NCBI GenBank assembly: GCA_009846685.1
Contig: VWVY01000005.1
Coordinates: 243,856 to 307,855, forward strand
Length of the DNA: 64,000 nt
Direction: 5' to 3'
Origin: Rhizobiales bacterium SYSU XM002
GTDB lineage: Bacteria; Pseudomonadota; Alphaproteobacteria; Rhizobiales; Beijerinckiaceae
Numbering within the stretch: the first letter of the stretch is position 1; each line of letters starts with the position of its first letter. Below are positions 18,103 through 27,078 of this stretch, piece by piece. Under the pieces are notes generated by a model. That model was not told the DNA's origin, did not search any database, and was given only the letters and a program-made list of their open reading frames with translations. The translations under genes and the position numbers were made by a program.

Positions 18103-19890
18103 GTGCCTGGAAACCCGACCTCTTCTGCGACCCGCACCCCGCTCCCGCCAATCGCTGCCGATGAAGCCGGGGCGAGAGAAGAGCATCGTCTCGACCGGTC
18201 GACCCATGCGGCGATCGCACGGCTCTCCGGCGGGTTTTCGCCGATGGGTCTCGCCGAGGCCTGGCTGGACTGGGCGATGCATCTTTCGGCCTCGCCTCAG
18301 CGCCTCGGCGAGATCGTGCAGGCCGGCGGGAGGGAGGCTGCGCGCCTTGCGATGCTCTCCGCCGGTGCGATGACGACCCGCGGGGTCTGCGCCCCTTGCG
18401 AGCGCTCGTTACCCTACGACAAGCGCTTTCGCGATCCGCGCTGGCAGCAATGGCCGTTCGCGCTCTATGCGAGCAATCTCCTCGCCTGGGAGCGTTGGTG
18501 GGACGAGGCGACGCGCGATATTCACGGCGCGACGCCGCATCATCTCGAACTCCTGAATTTCGTCGGGCGGCAATATCTCGACACGCTCTCGCCTTCCAAT
18601 TTCATGGCCACCAATCCTGAGGTGCTCGACGCCATTCGCGAGACCGGTGGGCGCAATCTGGTCGAAGGCGCTGTTCTCGCGGCGAAAGATGCACAGCGCA
18701 CACTTTCCCATCAGCGGCCCGAAAGTGCGGAGCAATACGAGCCCGGCCGCAATGTCGCGATCACTCCCGGACGGGTCGTGCATCGTACGCCGTTGGCGGA
18801 GATCATCCAGTACGCCCCGGCGACCGGCAAGGTCCGGCCGGAGCCGGTGGTAATCGTCCCGGCCTGGATCATGAAGTACTACATTCTCGATCTCGGTCCC
18901 CAATCCTCGCTGGTCCGCCATCTCGTCGCGCAAGGCTTCACCGTTTTCATGGTCTCGTGGAAGAACCCGGGCCCGGAAGATCGCGATACCGGCTTCGACG
19001 ATTATCGCCAGCAGGGCGTTATGGCGGCGCTTGACGCGGCAACCGCGATCACCGGCGCGAAGAAGGTGCATGCCGTCGGTTATTGCATCGGCGGCACCCT
19101 GCTTTCGGTCGCTGCCGCCGCGATGGCGCGCGATGGCGACGATCGGCTCGCGTCGCTGACGCTTTTCGCTGCCCAGACCGATTTCGAGGAGGCAGGCGAG
19201 CTGCGCACATTCATCGACGAGAGCCAACTCGCCCTCCTCGACGACATGATGGCTGAGAAGGGTGTGCTCGAAGGCTCGCAGATGGCGGGTTCTTTCCATC
19301 TCCTCCGCTCCAACGATCTCATCTGGTCAAAGGTCATCCGCCGCTATCTGCTCGGCCGCGACGAGGCTATGGACGAGATGACGGCCTGGTCGACCGACGC
19401 CACGCGGATGCCCGCTCGGATGCATAGCGAATACCTGCGCTCGCTATATCTGAACAATGCGCTTGCCGAGGGAAATTTCACAGCGGGCGGCGGTAGCGTC
19501 GATCTCGGCGATATCCGGGTCCCGGCCTTCGCGGTCGGGACAGAGGCGGACTACGTCGCGCCGTGGCGCTCGGTCTTTCGGTTGCACCGCCTTGTTGAAT
19601 CGGACGTGACCTTCGTGCTGGCCAACCGTGGCCACAACCAGGGGATCATCTCGCCGCCTGGTGCCGAAGGGCGCTATTTCAGGATCGGGACCTCAAGTGC
19701 TGCCGGCAACCATGTCGATGCCGATCAATGGCTGGCAAGACACGACCGGCAGGAGGGCTCGTGGTGGCCGGCGTGGTTTGCCTGGTTGCAGGCACATTCC
19801 GGCGACAAGGTCGCGCCGCCGCCGATGGGCAGGTCCGCAGCAGGGTTCCCGGCGACGGAAAACGCGCCCGGGCAATTTGTTCACGGCTGA
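18103..19890 (+). CDS. phaC: Class I poly(3-hydroxyalkanoate) synthase PhaC
   Basis: Polymerises hydroxyacyl-CoA into storage polyester at the granule surface. The length of 595 residues is normal for class I. The N-terminal PhaC_N region is seen in DKRFRDPRWQQWPFALYASN. The lipase-like box GYCIGG holds the catalytic Cys328, followed by Asp in GTEADYVAPWRSVF and His in ANRGHNQGI. The GTG at 18103 is preceded by GGAGAAAG; the longer frame upstream overlaps the previous gene. phaA, phaB, phaR and phasin genes are not in the window. Confidence 0.94.
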   Translation: MPGNPTSSATRTPLPPIAADEAGAREEHRLDRSTHAAIARLSGGFSPMGLAEAWLDWAMHLSASPQRLGEIVQAGGREAARLAMLSAGAMTTRGVCAPCERSLPYDKRFRDPRWQQWPFALYASNLLAWERWWDEATRDIHGATPHHLELLNFVGRQYLDTLSPSNFMATNPEVLDAIRETGGRNLVEGAVLAAKDAQRTLSHQRPESAEQYEPGRNVAITPGRVVHRTPLAEIIQYAPATGKVRPEPVVIVPAWIMKYYILDLGPQSSLVRHLVAQGFTVFMVSWKNPGPEDRDTGFDDYRQQGVMAALDAATAITGAKKVHAVGYCIGGTLLSVAAAAMARDGDDRLASLTLFAAQTDFEEAGELRTFIDESQLALLDDMMAEKGVLEGSQMAGSFHLLRSNDLIWSKVIRRYLLGRDEAMDEMTAWSTDATRMPARMHSEYLRSLYLNNALAEGNFTAGGGSVDLGDIRVPAFAVGTEADYVAPWRSVFRLHRLVESDVTFVLANRGHNQGIISPPGAEGRYFRIGTSSAAGNHVDADQWLARHDRQEGSWWPAWFAWLQAHSGDKVAPPPMGRSAAGFPATENAPGQFVHG

Positions 19891-20594
19891 GCGGAGAACA
19901 GAGCTGCTTCCCGCCTGAGGCAATCGAGCGCGGCCAAACGCCGCGCCTCGTCGAACCGGCCGCGGATCCCCGAAATGGAGAGAGCGCCCAAGAAAGCCTT
20001 GTCCGCCGAGAAGAGAGGGACAGCGACCGCCGCAACGGCCGGGTCGCGCTCGCCGACCGAGACAAAATAGGCCGTCGCCTGCTCTGACGAATCGCCCGAG
20101 GTAAAGGCTGCCAGCACGCGGCCAGCAGCACCTTGCGCGAGCGGCAGCCGCGTGCCCTCCTCAAGGTGGTGGCGCGCGGCATGGTTCGAGTTGTGTCGGT
20201 AGAGGCAGAGCCGGTCGTCACGATCGCGGATGTAGAAAGAGGCCGTCTCGCCGGTTTCGGACGCAAGGTGGGCGAGGGAGGTGCGAATGCGCGTTTCAAG
20301 GCTTGCCGTCTGCACCACCGCGAGCGGCGCGAGCCGGGGGATCGCCGGGCCGGGCCGGAAACGTCCGTCTGCGTCACGGATCAGAAAGCCGCAATACTGC
20401 AACGAGCCGGCGAGCCGCAGCAGAGTGCTCTTGTAGATGCCGGTCCGACGCGCAAGCTCCGCGAGCGTAAGGAGGGGGCTCTCCCGGTCGAAGGCATCGA
20501 GGATCGCCAGCGCCCGTTCCACCGCTTCGACCCGCTGGTTCTCCGGGATATCCGGTGCGCCGGGGCGCGTGATCTTTCCGCCTGTCCTCGCCAA
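19881..20594 (-). CDS. IclR-family transcriptional regulator
   Basis: The HTH lies near the N-terminus (LAELARRTGIYKSTLLRLAGSL) after the family hallmark VEAVERALAILDAF. The effector-binding domain follows (ETASFYIRDRDDRLCLYRH, LPLAQGAAGRVLAAF). The start is uncertain: no ATG precedes the domain closely, and the in-frame ATG at 20654 lies inside a probable operator. A TTG at 20594 with GAGG upstream fits best. It is divergent from the CoA-transferase operon and likely controls it. The 3' end overlaps phaC tail to tail. Confidence 0.85.
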   Translation of the reverse strand: MARTGGKITRPGAPDIPENQRVEAVERALAILDAFDRESPLLTLAELARRTGIYKSTLLRLAGSLQYCGFLIRDADGRFRPGPAIPRLAPLAVVQTASLETRIRTSLAHLASETGETASFYIRDRDDRLCLYRHNSNHAARHHLEEGTRLPLAQGAAGRVLAAFTSGDSSEQATAYFVSVGERDPAVAAVAVPLFSADKAFLGALSISGIRGRFDEARRLAALDCLRREAALFSAQP

Positions 20595-20632
20595 GCCAGC
20601 CTCGATTGACTCACTCCCGAAATCAGGTTGTA

Positions 20633-20669
20633 ATTCTATCCAACAAAATATCATTCTGATAGATAGAAT
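20633..20669. promoter_or_regulatory. Inverted repeat between the IclR gene and the CoA-transferase operon
   Basis: ATTCTATC (20633-20640) and its reverse complement GATAGAAT (20662-20669) flank a 21-base AT-rich spacer, 22 bases before the CoA-transferase start. The placement suits an IclR operator over the promoter of the plus-strand operon. The role is inferred. Confidence 0.5.
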
Positions 20670-20691
20670 ATCCAATATCGCGGAGATTTGT

Positions 20692-21894
20692 GTGTCCGGG
20701 CTTCTTTCCGGTATTCGTGTGCTGGACCTTACCAACGTTCTGGCGGGGCCATTCTGCGGCTATCAGCTCGCGCAGCTTGGCGCCGAGGTCATCAAGGTCG
20801 AGACACCCGGCACAGGCGATCTCGCACGGCAACTGGGCGCCGATCCTGTTCTCAATCGCGCCAACATGGGCGCGTCGTTTCTCGCCCAGAATGCGGGGAA
20901 GCGATCAATCACGCTCAACCTCAAGTCCGAGGGCGGCCGTGCGGTCTTCCTCAAGCTTGCCGCCGGCGCGGATGTGCTGATCGAGAATTTCCGGCCCGGC
21001 GTGATGGAGAGACTTGGCCTTGGCCATCATCGGCTGCGCGAAATTGCGCCGGAGCTTGTCTATTGTGCGGTCTCCGGCTTCGGGCAGGATGGACCGCTCG
21101 CCGGCAATCCGGCCTACGATCAGATCGTGCAAGGCCTTTCCGGCGTCATGAGTGTGACAGGCACGCCCGAGAGCGCGCCGTTGCGCGTCGGCTACCCGGT
21201 TGCGGATACGATCGGCGGGTTGACGGCGGCCTTCGCCATCGCCGCCGCGCTCGTCCGCAAGGGCAGGACCGGCGAGGGCGAGTTCATCGACGTCTCCATG
21301 CTTGAAGCGACGCTTGTGACAATGGGCTGGCAGATTTCCAACTGGCTTATCGCTGGGGTGCGCCCGCGCCCGATGGGCAACGAGAACATGACCGCTTCGC
21401 CGTCGGGCACCTTCCGGACGGGCGAGGGTCTCATCAACATTGCCGCGAACAAGCAGGAGCAGTTCGAGGCGCTTGTCGGTCTGCTCGGGGCAGAATATCT
21501 CGCGCGAGACCCCCGCTTCGCCGACCGCGAGGCGCGCAAGGTGAACCGCGACGTCCTGCACAGCGAGATCGAGAAGCACCTCGCCCAGAACAACGCCGCA
21601 CATTGGGCGACCGTGTTCAACCGGCATGGAGTGCCCGCCGGCGAAGTGCTGAGTGTGCCCGACGTGCTCGAGCATCCGCAGATCTGCGCGCGCGACGTGG
21701 TGCGAACATTCGAGCGTGTCGAAGGTGTCGATCGCCCCGTCCGTGTCGTCCGCGCTGGCTTCCGGCTCGGGAGCGGAGACCCCGGTCCAGGCGCGCCGCC
21801 GCCTGCTCTGGGCGTGGATACGGAGGAAATCCTTTCAGAACTCGGCTTCACGCCGGAGTCCATCGCCGCATTGAGGAAGGAGAAGGCGATATGA
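20692..21894 (+). CDS. Class III (CaiB/BaiF) CoA transferase
   Basis: Transfers CoA between a donor acyl-CoA and a carboxylic acid; 400 residues, normal for the formyl-CoA transferase family. Family motifs are VLDLTNVLAGPFCGYQLAQL at the N-terminus, FLAQNAGKRSITLNLKSEGG, and the catalytic Asp in GNPAYDQIVQGLSG. The start is GTG at 20692, just past the putative operator. Its stop overlaps the start of the citryl-CoA lyase homologue (ATGA). With that lyase and TctCBA downstream, the likely job is to convert an imported tricarboxylate-type acid to its CoA ester. The acid is not identified. Confidence 0.88.
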   Translation: MSGLLSGIRVLDLTNVLAGPFCGYQLAQLGAEVIKVETPGTGDLARQLGADPVLNRANMGASFLAQNAGKRSITLNLKSEGGRAVFLKLAAGADVLIENFRPGVMERLGLGHHRLREIAPELVYCAVSGFGQDGPLAGNPAYDQIVQGLSGVMSVTGTPESAPLRVGYPVADTIGGLTAAFAIAAALVRKGRTGEGEFIDVSMLEATLVTMGWQISNWLIAGVRPRPMGNENMTASPSGTFRTGEGLINIAANKQEQFEALVGLLGAEYLARDPRFADREARKVNRDVLHSEIEKHLAQNNAAHWATVFNRHGVPAGEVLSVPDVLEHPQICARDVVRTFERVEGVDRPVRVVRAGFRLGSGDPGPGAPPPALGVDTEEILSELGFTPESIAALRKEKAI

Positions 21895-22805
21895 GCCGCG
21901 CGCCGATGAGTCCCGAGGATTGGTGGCGGACCGCGATTATCGACATGAAGCCCGGCGAGATCCGGTTTCGTGGTTATGCGATCGAGGACCTGATCGGACG
22001 TATCGGCTTCGTCGAGATGATCTGGCTGTTGACGCGGGGCGAACTGCCGGATCCGCGCGCCGCGCGTCTTCTTGAAACTGCGCTCGTCGCGGCGGTCGAT
22101 CACGGCCCGCAGGCACCCTCGATCGCCATTGCGCGGATGGCGATGACATGCGGTGTCGGCATTAACAACGCGATGGCTTCCGCCATCAACGCACTTGGTG
22201 ATGTGCACGGTGGCGCGGGCGAGCAATGCGTCGCGCTCTATCAGGATATCGCCAAACGGATGGATACAGATGGCCTATCGCTGGCAGAAGCCGTCGACGC
22301 GGAACTCGCGGCGCTGAGAGAGGCGGGCGTCACCCACGTGCCGGGTTTCGGGCACCGGTTCCACCCGATCGATCCGCGCGCCCCGCGCCTGCTCTCACTG
22401 GCGGAAACGGCGGCCGGGGAAGGGGTGATCAACGGTCGTTTCGTCGCGATCGGCCGCGCGGTGGAGGATACGCTTGCTGAAAAGCGCGGCGGGCGTCGCG
22501 TTCCCATGAACATCGACGGGGCGACCGGCGTGATCTTCGCCGAGCTCGGCTTTTCGCCGATCCTGTGCCGGGGGCTGTTCATTCTCTCGCGCTCAGTCGG
22601 TGCACTGGCCCACGCTCACGAGGAATCGAAATCCGGCGCGCGCAACAAGGGGCCGATCCCGAGGCATCTGCTCTGGACCTATGACGGGCCATCGCCACGA
22701 GATGTTTCGCCGGACGAAGTTAGCGGCAAATCACGTCAGGTTCGCGACAGCTTCGAGACGTATCCGGTGCTGAAAGACAGCAACGGCAAAACACCGCGGA
22801 GCTAG
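21891..22805 (+). CDS. Citryl-CoA lyase / citrate synthase family protein
   Basis: A 304-residue member of the citrate synthase fold, shorter than true citrate synthase (about 430). Active-site segments are present: GVGINNAMASAINALGDVHG with the first His, VPGFGHRFHPIDPRAPRL with the second His, and a C-terminal ESKSGARNKGPIP. Stand-alone short homologues act as citryl-CoA lyases, splitting citryl-CoA into acetyl-CoA and oxaloacetate. Overlap with the CoA-transferase gene implies they act in sequence. A related substrate such as citramalyl- or methylcitryl-CoA is also possible. Confidence 0.78.
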   Translation: MSRAPMSPEDWWRTAIIDMKPGEIRFRGYAIEDLIGRIGFVEMIWLLTRGELPDPRAARLLETALVAAVDHGPQAPSIAIARMAMTCGVGINNAMASAINALGDVHGGAGEQCVALYQDIAKRMDTDGLSLAEAVDAELAALREAGVTHVPGFGHRFHPIDPRAPRLLSLAETAAGEGVINGRFVAIGRAVEDTLAEKRGGRRVPMNIDGATGVIFAELGFSPILCRGLFILSRSVGALAHAHEESKSGARNKGPIPRHLLWTYDGPSPRDVSPDEVSGKSRQVRDSFETYPVLKDSNGKTPRS

Positions 22806-22870
22806 TGGCAATTGAGGAAACATGTGCCAGTATCCGCGCCACAAGACTGTTCCATTGAGGGAGGAAGACA

Positions 22871-23857
22871 ATGAAATCACGGCGAGACATCATGAAGGCG
22901 GGCCTCGCGGCGGGCGTTGCGGCCGGCTTGCCTCTGACCCTTTCTGCCGAGGCGGTCGCGCAGGCGCTGACCTCGCTTCAGATTTTCGTGCCGGCGGCGC
23001 CGGGCGGTGGCTGGGACGGAACCGGCCGTGCCATCGAGGCTGTCATGCGGGCCGAGAAGATCATGGAGAATTTCCAGTTCGAGCACGCGCCGGGCGCTGG
23101 CGGTGTGGTCGGTCTGCCGAAATTCATGTCGTCTAAGAAGGGCCAACCCAACGCGATCATGATTGGCGGCATGGTGATGGTTGGCGCAATCATCGCCAAC
23201 AAGGCGCCGCTGAAGCTCTCGGACCTGACGCCGATCGCGCGGCTGACCGGCGAGTTCGAGGCGATCGTCGTCCATGCGGACAGCCCCTTCAAGACGATGA
23301 AGGACCTCGTGACCGCCTTCAAGGCCGAGCCGGGCAAGATCTCCTGGGCCGGCGGTTCGGCGGGCGGCACGGACCACATTCTCGCCGGTATGATTGCAAA
23401 GGCGGTCGGTGTTGATCCGAAGCAGGTTGCTTATGTCGCCTACGCTGGCGGCGGCCCGGCCACGGCGGCGCTGCTCGGCAATCAGGTCTCGTGCGGCATC
23501 TCGGGCTATGGCGAATTCGCCGAGCAGATCAAGGCGGGCAAACTGCGTGTTCTCGCGCTCTCGTCCGACAAGCGCCAGCCGGGCATCGATGCGCCGACCC
23601 TCAAGGAACAGGGCGTCGATGTCGAGCTGTTCAACTGGCGCGGGGTTTTCGCCGCACCGGGCATCACCAAGGAACAGCAGGCGACCCTCATCGGCCTCTT
23701 CGAGAAGCTCGTGATCAGCGAAGGCTGGAAGAACGAGCTGAACAAGCGCGACTGGACCGGTATCTACCTGCCCGGCGACGGGTTCGGGAAGTATATCGAC
23801 AGCGAAGTGACCCGCATCACTGGTATCCTCACCGATCTCGGCCTCGCGAAGAAGTAA
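22871..23857 (+). CDS. tctC: Tripartite tricarboxylate transporter substrate-binding protein TctC
   Basis: Periplasmic binding protein of a TTT system, 328 residues. The N-terminus KSRRDIMKAGLAAG with a following hydrophobic stretch looks like a Tat or Sec signal. The mature part begins LTSLQIFVPAAPGGGWDGTG, the PGGGxD loop that binds the ligand carboxylate in this family. Downstream WAGGSAGGTDHI and YVAYAGGGPATAALLG are standard. It is followed 4 bases later by tctB. The RBS is GGGAGGAAG. Confidence 0.93.
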   Translation: MKSRRDIMKAGLAAGVAAGLPLTLSAEAVAQALTSLQIFVPAAPGGGWDGTGRAIEAVMRAEKIMENFQFEHAPGAGGVVGLPKFMSSKKGQPNAIMIGGMVMVGAIIANKAPLKLSDLTPIARLTGEFEAIVVHADSPFKTMKDLVTAFKAEPGKISWAGGSAGGTDHILAGMIAKAVGVDPKQVAYVAYAGGGPATAALLGNQVSCGISGYGEFAEQIKAGKLRVLALSSDKRQPGIDAPTLKEQGVDVELFNWRGVFAAPGITKEQQATLIGLFEKLVISEGWKNELNKRDWTGIYLPGDGFGKYIDSEVTRITGILTDLGLAKK

Positions 23858-23861
23858 GCCT

Positions 23862-24359
23862 ATGTCCCTGCGCCCGGCGCTGCCCGAGACCTGCGTCGGG
23901 CTTTTCATGGTCGGCTTCGCGGCCGTGGTTGGTGCAGCCACTGCCGCGATTCCGGATTCGGCCTATGCCCGTGTCGGGCCGGCCGTCATTCCCTGGGCGA
24001 TCACCGCCGGGCTCGTGTTTTTCGGGCTGCTGCTTGCGATTCAGGGGCTGCGTGGCGGTTGGGACCACGAGCGGGACACGCAGTTCGATCTGCGCTCGCT
24101 CGCCTGGCTCGGCGCCGGCCTTATTCTCAACCTCCTGCTGATCGATGGCGTGCGCTTCGGCGAGACGACGCTCGTGCCCCGCGTCGGGTTCATCCTCTCC
24201 TCGACCGTGATGTTCTTCTGCACCGCGCGAGCCTTCGGAAGCGAGCGGCCCATCAGGGACGGCCTGATCGGCTTCACGCTGGCGATTGTCGCCTATGTCG
24301 GCTTCGACCGCGTTCTCGGCTACCAGATCGGCTCCGGCCTCATTGAAAGGTTCCTTTGA
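23862..24359 (+). CDS. tctB: Tripartite tricarboxylate transporter small membrane subunit TctB
   Basis: A 165-residue protein with four predicted membrane segments ([53 protein letters not shown], and a final [15 protein letters not shown] segment). Size and place between tctC and tctA identify it as the weakly conserved TctB. Its stop shares a base with the tctA ATG. Confidence 0.88.
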   Translation: MSLRPALPETCVGLFMVGFAAVVGAATAAIPDSAYARVGPAVIPWAITAGLVFFGLLLAIQGLRGGWDHERDTQFDLRSLAWLGAGLILNLLLIDGVRFGETTLVPRVGFILSSTVMFFCTARAFGSERPIRDGLIGFTLAIVAYVGFDRVLGYQIGSGLIERFL

Positions 24360-25861
24360 TGGATACCTTCGGTAACCTGATGCAGGGGTTCGCCATCGCG
24401 CTGACCCCGATCAACCTGATGTGGTGCCTTGTTGGCGTTGCGGTCGGCACCGCCATCGGCGTGCTGCCCGGTCTCGGCCCGGCCCTGACGATCGCTCTGT
24501 TGCTGCCGATCACCACCAAGGTCGATCCGACCGCGGCCTTTATCCTCTTCGCGGGCATTTATTACGGCGCGATGTATGGCGGTTCAACCACCTCGATCCT
24601 GCTCAACACGCCGGGAGAAAGCGCCTCCATCGTTACCTCGCTCGAAGGCAACAAGATGGCCCGGCGTGGCCGCGCCGGCGCGGCACTTGCCACGGCGGCC
24701 ATCGGTTCGTTCGTCGCCGGCACCATCGGCACCATCGGCATCACCTTTGTCGCGGAGCCGGTCGTCAATTTCGCACTGAAATTCGGTCCGGCCGAATATT
24801 TTTCGTTGATGATCCTCTGCTTCATCACCGTCTCGGCCGTGCTCGGCAATTCGGCTGTTCGTGGACTAACGGCGCTCTTCGTAGGCATGTTCCTCGGCAT
24901 GATCGGTGTCGACAACCAATCGGGGCAGCTCCGCTTCACCTTCGGCATCGTCGAATTGTATGACGGCATCAACGTCATTGTTGTTGCAGTCGGCCTGTTC
25001 GCCATCGGCGAGACGCTCTGGCTGGCGGCGATGCCGAAGGAGAAAGAGGAAGAGCCGCTCGCGATCAAGGATTCGATCATGATGAGCCGCGAGGACTGGC
25101 GGCGGTCATGGAAACCGTGGATACGAGGTGCATTGATCGGTTTCCCCATCGGCGCGATGCCGGCGGGCGGCGCCGAGATCCCGACCTTCCTCTCCTACTC
25201 CATCGAGAAGAAGCTCTCGGAAAAACCGGAGGAATTCGGTCATGGCGCCATCGAGGGCGTCGCGGGGCCGGAGGCGGCGAACAACGCTTCCGCAGCCGGT
25301 GTGCTCGTGCCGATGCTCGCGCTGGGCCTGCCGACCTCGGCGACTGCGGCGGTGATGCTCTCGGCGTTCCAGAGCTATGGCATCAATCCCGGTCCGCAGC
25401 TGCTCTCGACCAATGGCGCGCTGATCTGGGGCCTGATCGCCTCGCTCTATATCGGCAACGTGATGCTGCTGGTGCTTAACCTGCCGCTCGTCGGGCTGTG
25501 GGTGAAGATGCTGAAGATTCCGGCGCCGCTGATGTATGGCGGTATCCTCATCTTCGCGACGATCGGCACCTATGGCATCTCGCGTTCAGTGGTGGACCTC
25601 ATCCTGCTCTATTCCATCGGCGTGATGGGTTTCTTCATGCGGAAATACGATTTCCCAACGGCACCGGTCATCATCGGCATGATCCTCGGCCCGCTCGCGG
25701 AAATGAACTTCCGGCAGGCGATGACGATCAGCCAGGGCAGTTTTTCGATCTTCTTCGAAAAGCCGCTCTCGCTGTTCCTGCTGATGCTGACGGCGCTGGC
25801 GCTGATCGGCCCGCCGATCTGGTCCTATCTTCGGTCAAGGAACCGTGTTGCCGGGGCATGA
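24359..25861 (+). CDS. tctA: Tripartite tricarboxylate transporter large permease TctA
   Basis: Main membrane subunit of the TTT transporter, about 12 membrane segments, 500 residues. Conserved loops include [38 protein letters not shown] and the mirrored [21 protein letters not shown] used the ATG at 24359, which overlaps the tctB stop (TGATG), rather than the TTG one codon earlier. It completes the operon CoA transferase - lyase - tctCBA. Confidence 0.94.
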   Translation: MDTFGNLMQGFAIALTPINLMWCLVGVAVGTAIGVLPGLGPALTIALLLPITTKVDPTAAFILFAGIYYGAMYGGSTTSILLNTPGESASIVTSLEGNKMARRGRAGAALATAAIGSFVAGTIGTIGITFVAEPVVNFALKFGPAEYFSLMILCFITVSAVLGNSAVRGLTALFVGMFLGMIGVDNQSGQLRFTFGIVELYDGINVIVVAVGLFAIGETLWLAAMPKEKEEEPLAIKDSIMMSREDWRRSWKPWIRGALIGFPIGAMPAGGAEIPTFLSYSIEKKLSEKPEEFGHGAIEGVAGPEAANNASAAGVLVPMLALGLPTSATAAVMLSAFQSYGINPGPQLLSTNGALIWGLIASLYIGNVMLLVLNLPLVGLWVKMLKIPAPLMYGGILIFATIGTYGISRSVVDLILLYSIGVMGFFMRKYDFPTAPVIIGMILGPLAEMNFRQAMTISQGSFSIFFEKPLSLFLLMLTALALIGPPIWSYLRSRNRVAGA

Positions 25862-25898
25862 ACCCCGGTCCCGCTGCTCGACGGATTGACCGGTGGCC

Positions 25899-27056
25899 CT
25901 AGAGCTTGCCGGTCATCGCTTTTTCGAACAGTGACCGCGCGGCTGCTTCGTCGAGCGGAACCGGATTGCCGCCCGCCGTCGGGTCGTTCGGCGACATCGT
26001 CGCCATCAGCGCGATATCGGGATCTTTCACGCCAAATTCGGGCAGCGTATGCGGCACGCCGAGATCGGCGCGAAGCTGCATCACGAAATCGAGGAACGCA
26101 CCATAGCTGGGCCTGAGCCCGAGATAGGCCGCGACGCGCGCCATCTTCTCTTCAATGGCCTTGCGATTGAATTCCAGAACATAGGGCATGAACACGGCGT
26201 TCGTCATGCCGTGGTGCGTATTGTACAGCGAGCCGACGGGGTGGCTGAGCGCATGGATCGCGCCGAGTGCCTTCTGGAAGGCGGTCGCGCCCATCGCCGC
26301 AGCGCTCATCATCTGCGCGCGCGCCTCGATGTCCTTGCCGTCTTTGGCGACGCGGGGGAGGTTCTCCTTGACGAGCCGCATGCCCTCGAGCGCGATCCCA
26401 TCGGCGAGCGGGTGGTAGAACGGTCCGCAATAGGCCTCGAGGCAATGGGCGAACGCATCCATCCCGGTGCCAACCGTGATGAAGGCCGGCATCCCCACCG
26501 TCAGTTCCGGATCGCAGATCGTGATCTTCGGCATCATCAGCGGGTGGAAGATCACCTTCTTGGTATGCGTCGTCTCATCCGTGATGACGCCCGCACGACC
26601 GACCTCCGAGCCGGTGCCGGCCGTGGTCGGCACGGCGACGATCGGGAAAATCCCCTTTGGGTCGGCGCGGGTCCACCAATCGCCGACATCCTCGAAGTCC
26701 CACATCGGCCGGGTCTGTCCGGCCATGAAGGCAATGACCTTGCCCGCATCGAGCGCCGAGCCGCCGCCGAAGGCGATGACGCCGTCATGCTTGCCCTTGC
26801 GCAGCACGGTGATGCCTGCTTCGACGTTGGCCGCGACCGGGTTCGGCTTCACGTCGGAGAAGATCGCGCAGGGAAGCCCTGCGGCGTCGAGCTGCGCCTT
26901 GGCTGCGGCGATCATCGGTTGCGTTGCGAGAAACGGATCGGTCACGATCAGCGGGCGGGCGATCCCGGCAGCCTTCGCAGCATCGGCGAGTTCCGCGATC
27001 CGCCCGGCACCGAATTTGATGGAGGTCGGGTAGTTCCAGTTACCGCGCAGGTTCAT
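25899..27056 (-). CDS. Iron-containing alcohol dehydrogenase
   Basis: A 385-residue group III alcohol dehydrogenase that interconverts an alcohol and an aldehyde with NAD(P). The nucleotide site GGGSALDAGKVIA and PTTAGTGSEVG are present. Metal ligands are seen in DAFAHCLEAY and in HALSHPVGSLYNTHHGMTNA. The ATG at 27056 is used; upstream in-frame codons overlap the aldehyde dehydrogenase. It is the third gene of a GS-like / ALDH / ADH operon, which suggests oxidation of the alcohol group of a gamma-glutamylated amino alcohol or a similar compound. Confidence 0.88.
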   Translation of the reverse strand: MNLRGNWNYPTSIKFGAGRIAELADAAKAAGIARPLIVTDPFLATQPMIAAAKAQLDAAGLPCAIFSDVKPNPVAANVEAGITVLRKGKHDGVIAFGGGSALDAGKVIAFMAGQTRPMWDFEDVGDWWTRADPKGIFPIVAVPTTAGTGSEVGRAGVITDETTHTKKVIFHPLMMPKITICDPELTVGMPAFITVGTGMDAFAHCLEAYCGPFYHPLADGIALEGMRLVKENLPRVAKDGKDIEARAQMMSAAAMGATAFQKALGAIHALSHPVGSLYNTHHGMTNAVFMPYVLEFNRKAIEEKMARVAAYLGLRPSYGAFLDFVMQLRADLGVPHTLPEFGVKDPDIALMATMSPNDPTAGGNPVPLDEAAARSLFEKAMTGKL

Positions 27057-27078
27057 GGCAGTTCTTTCATGGGAGTCT

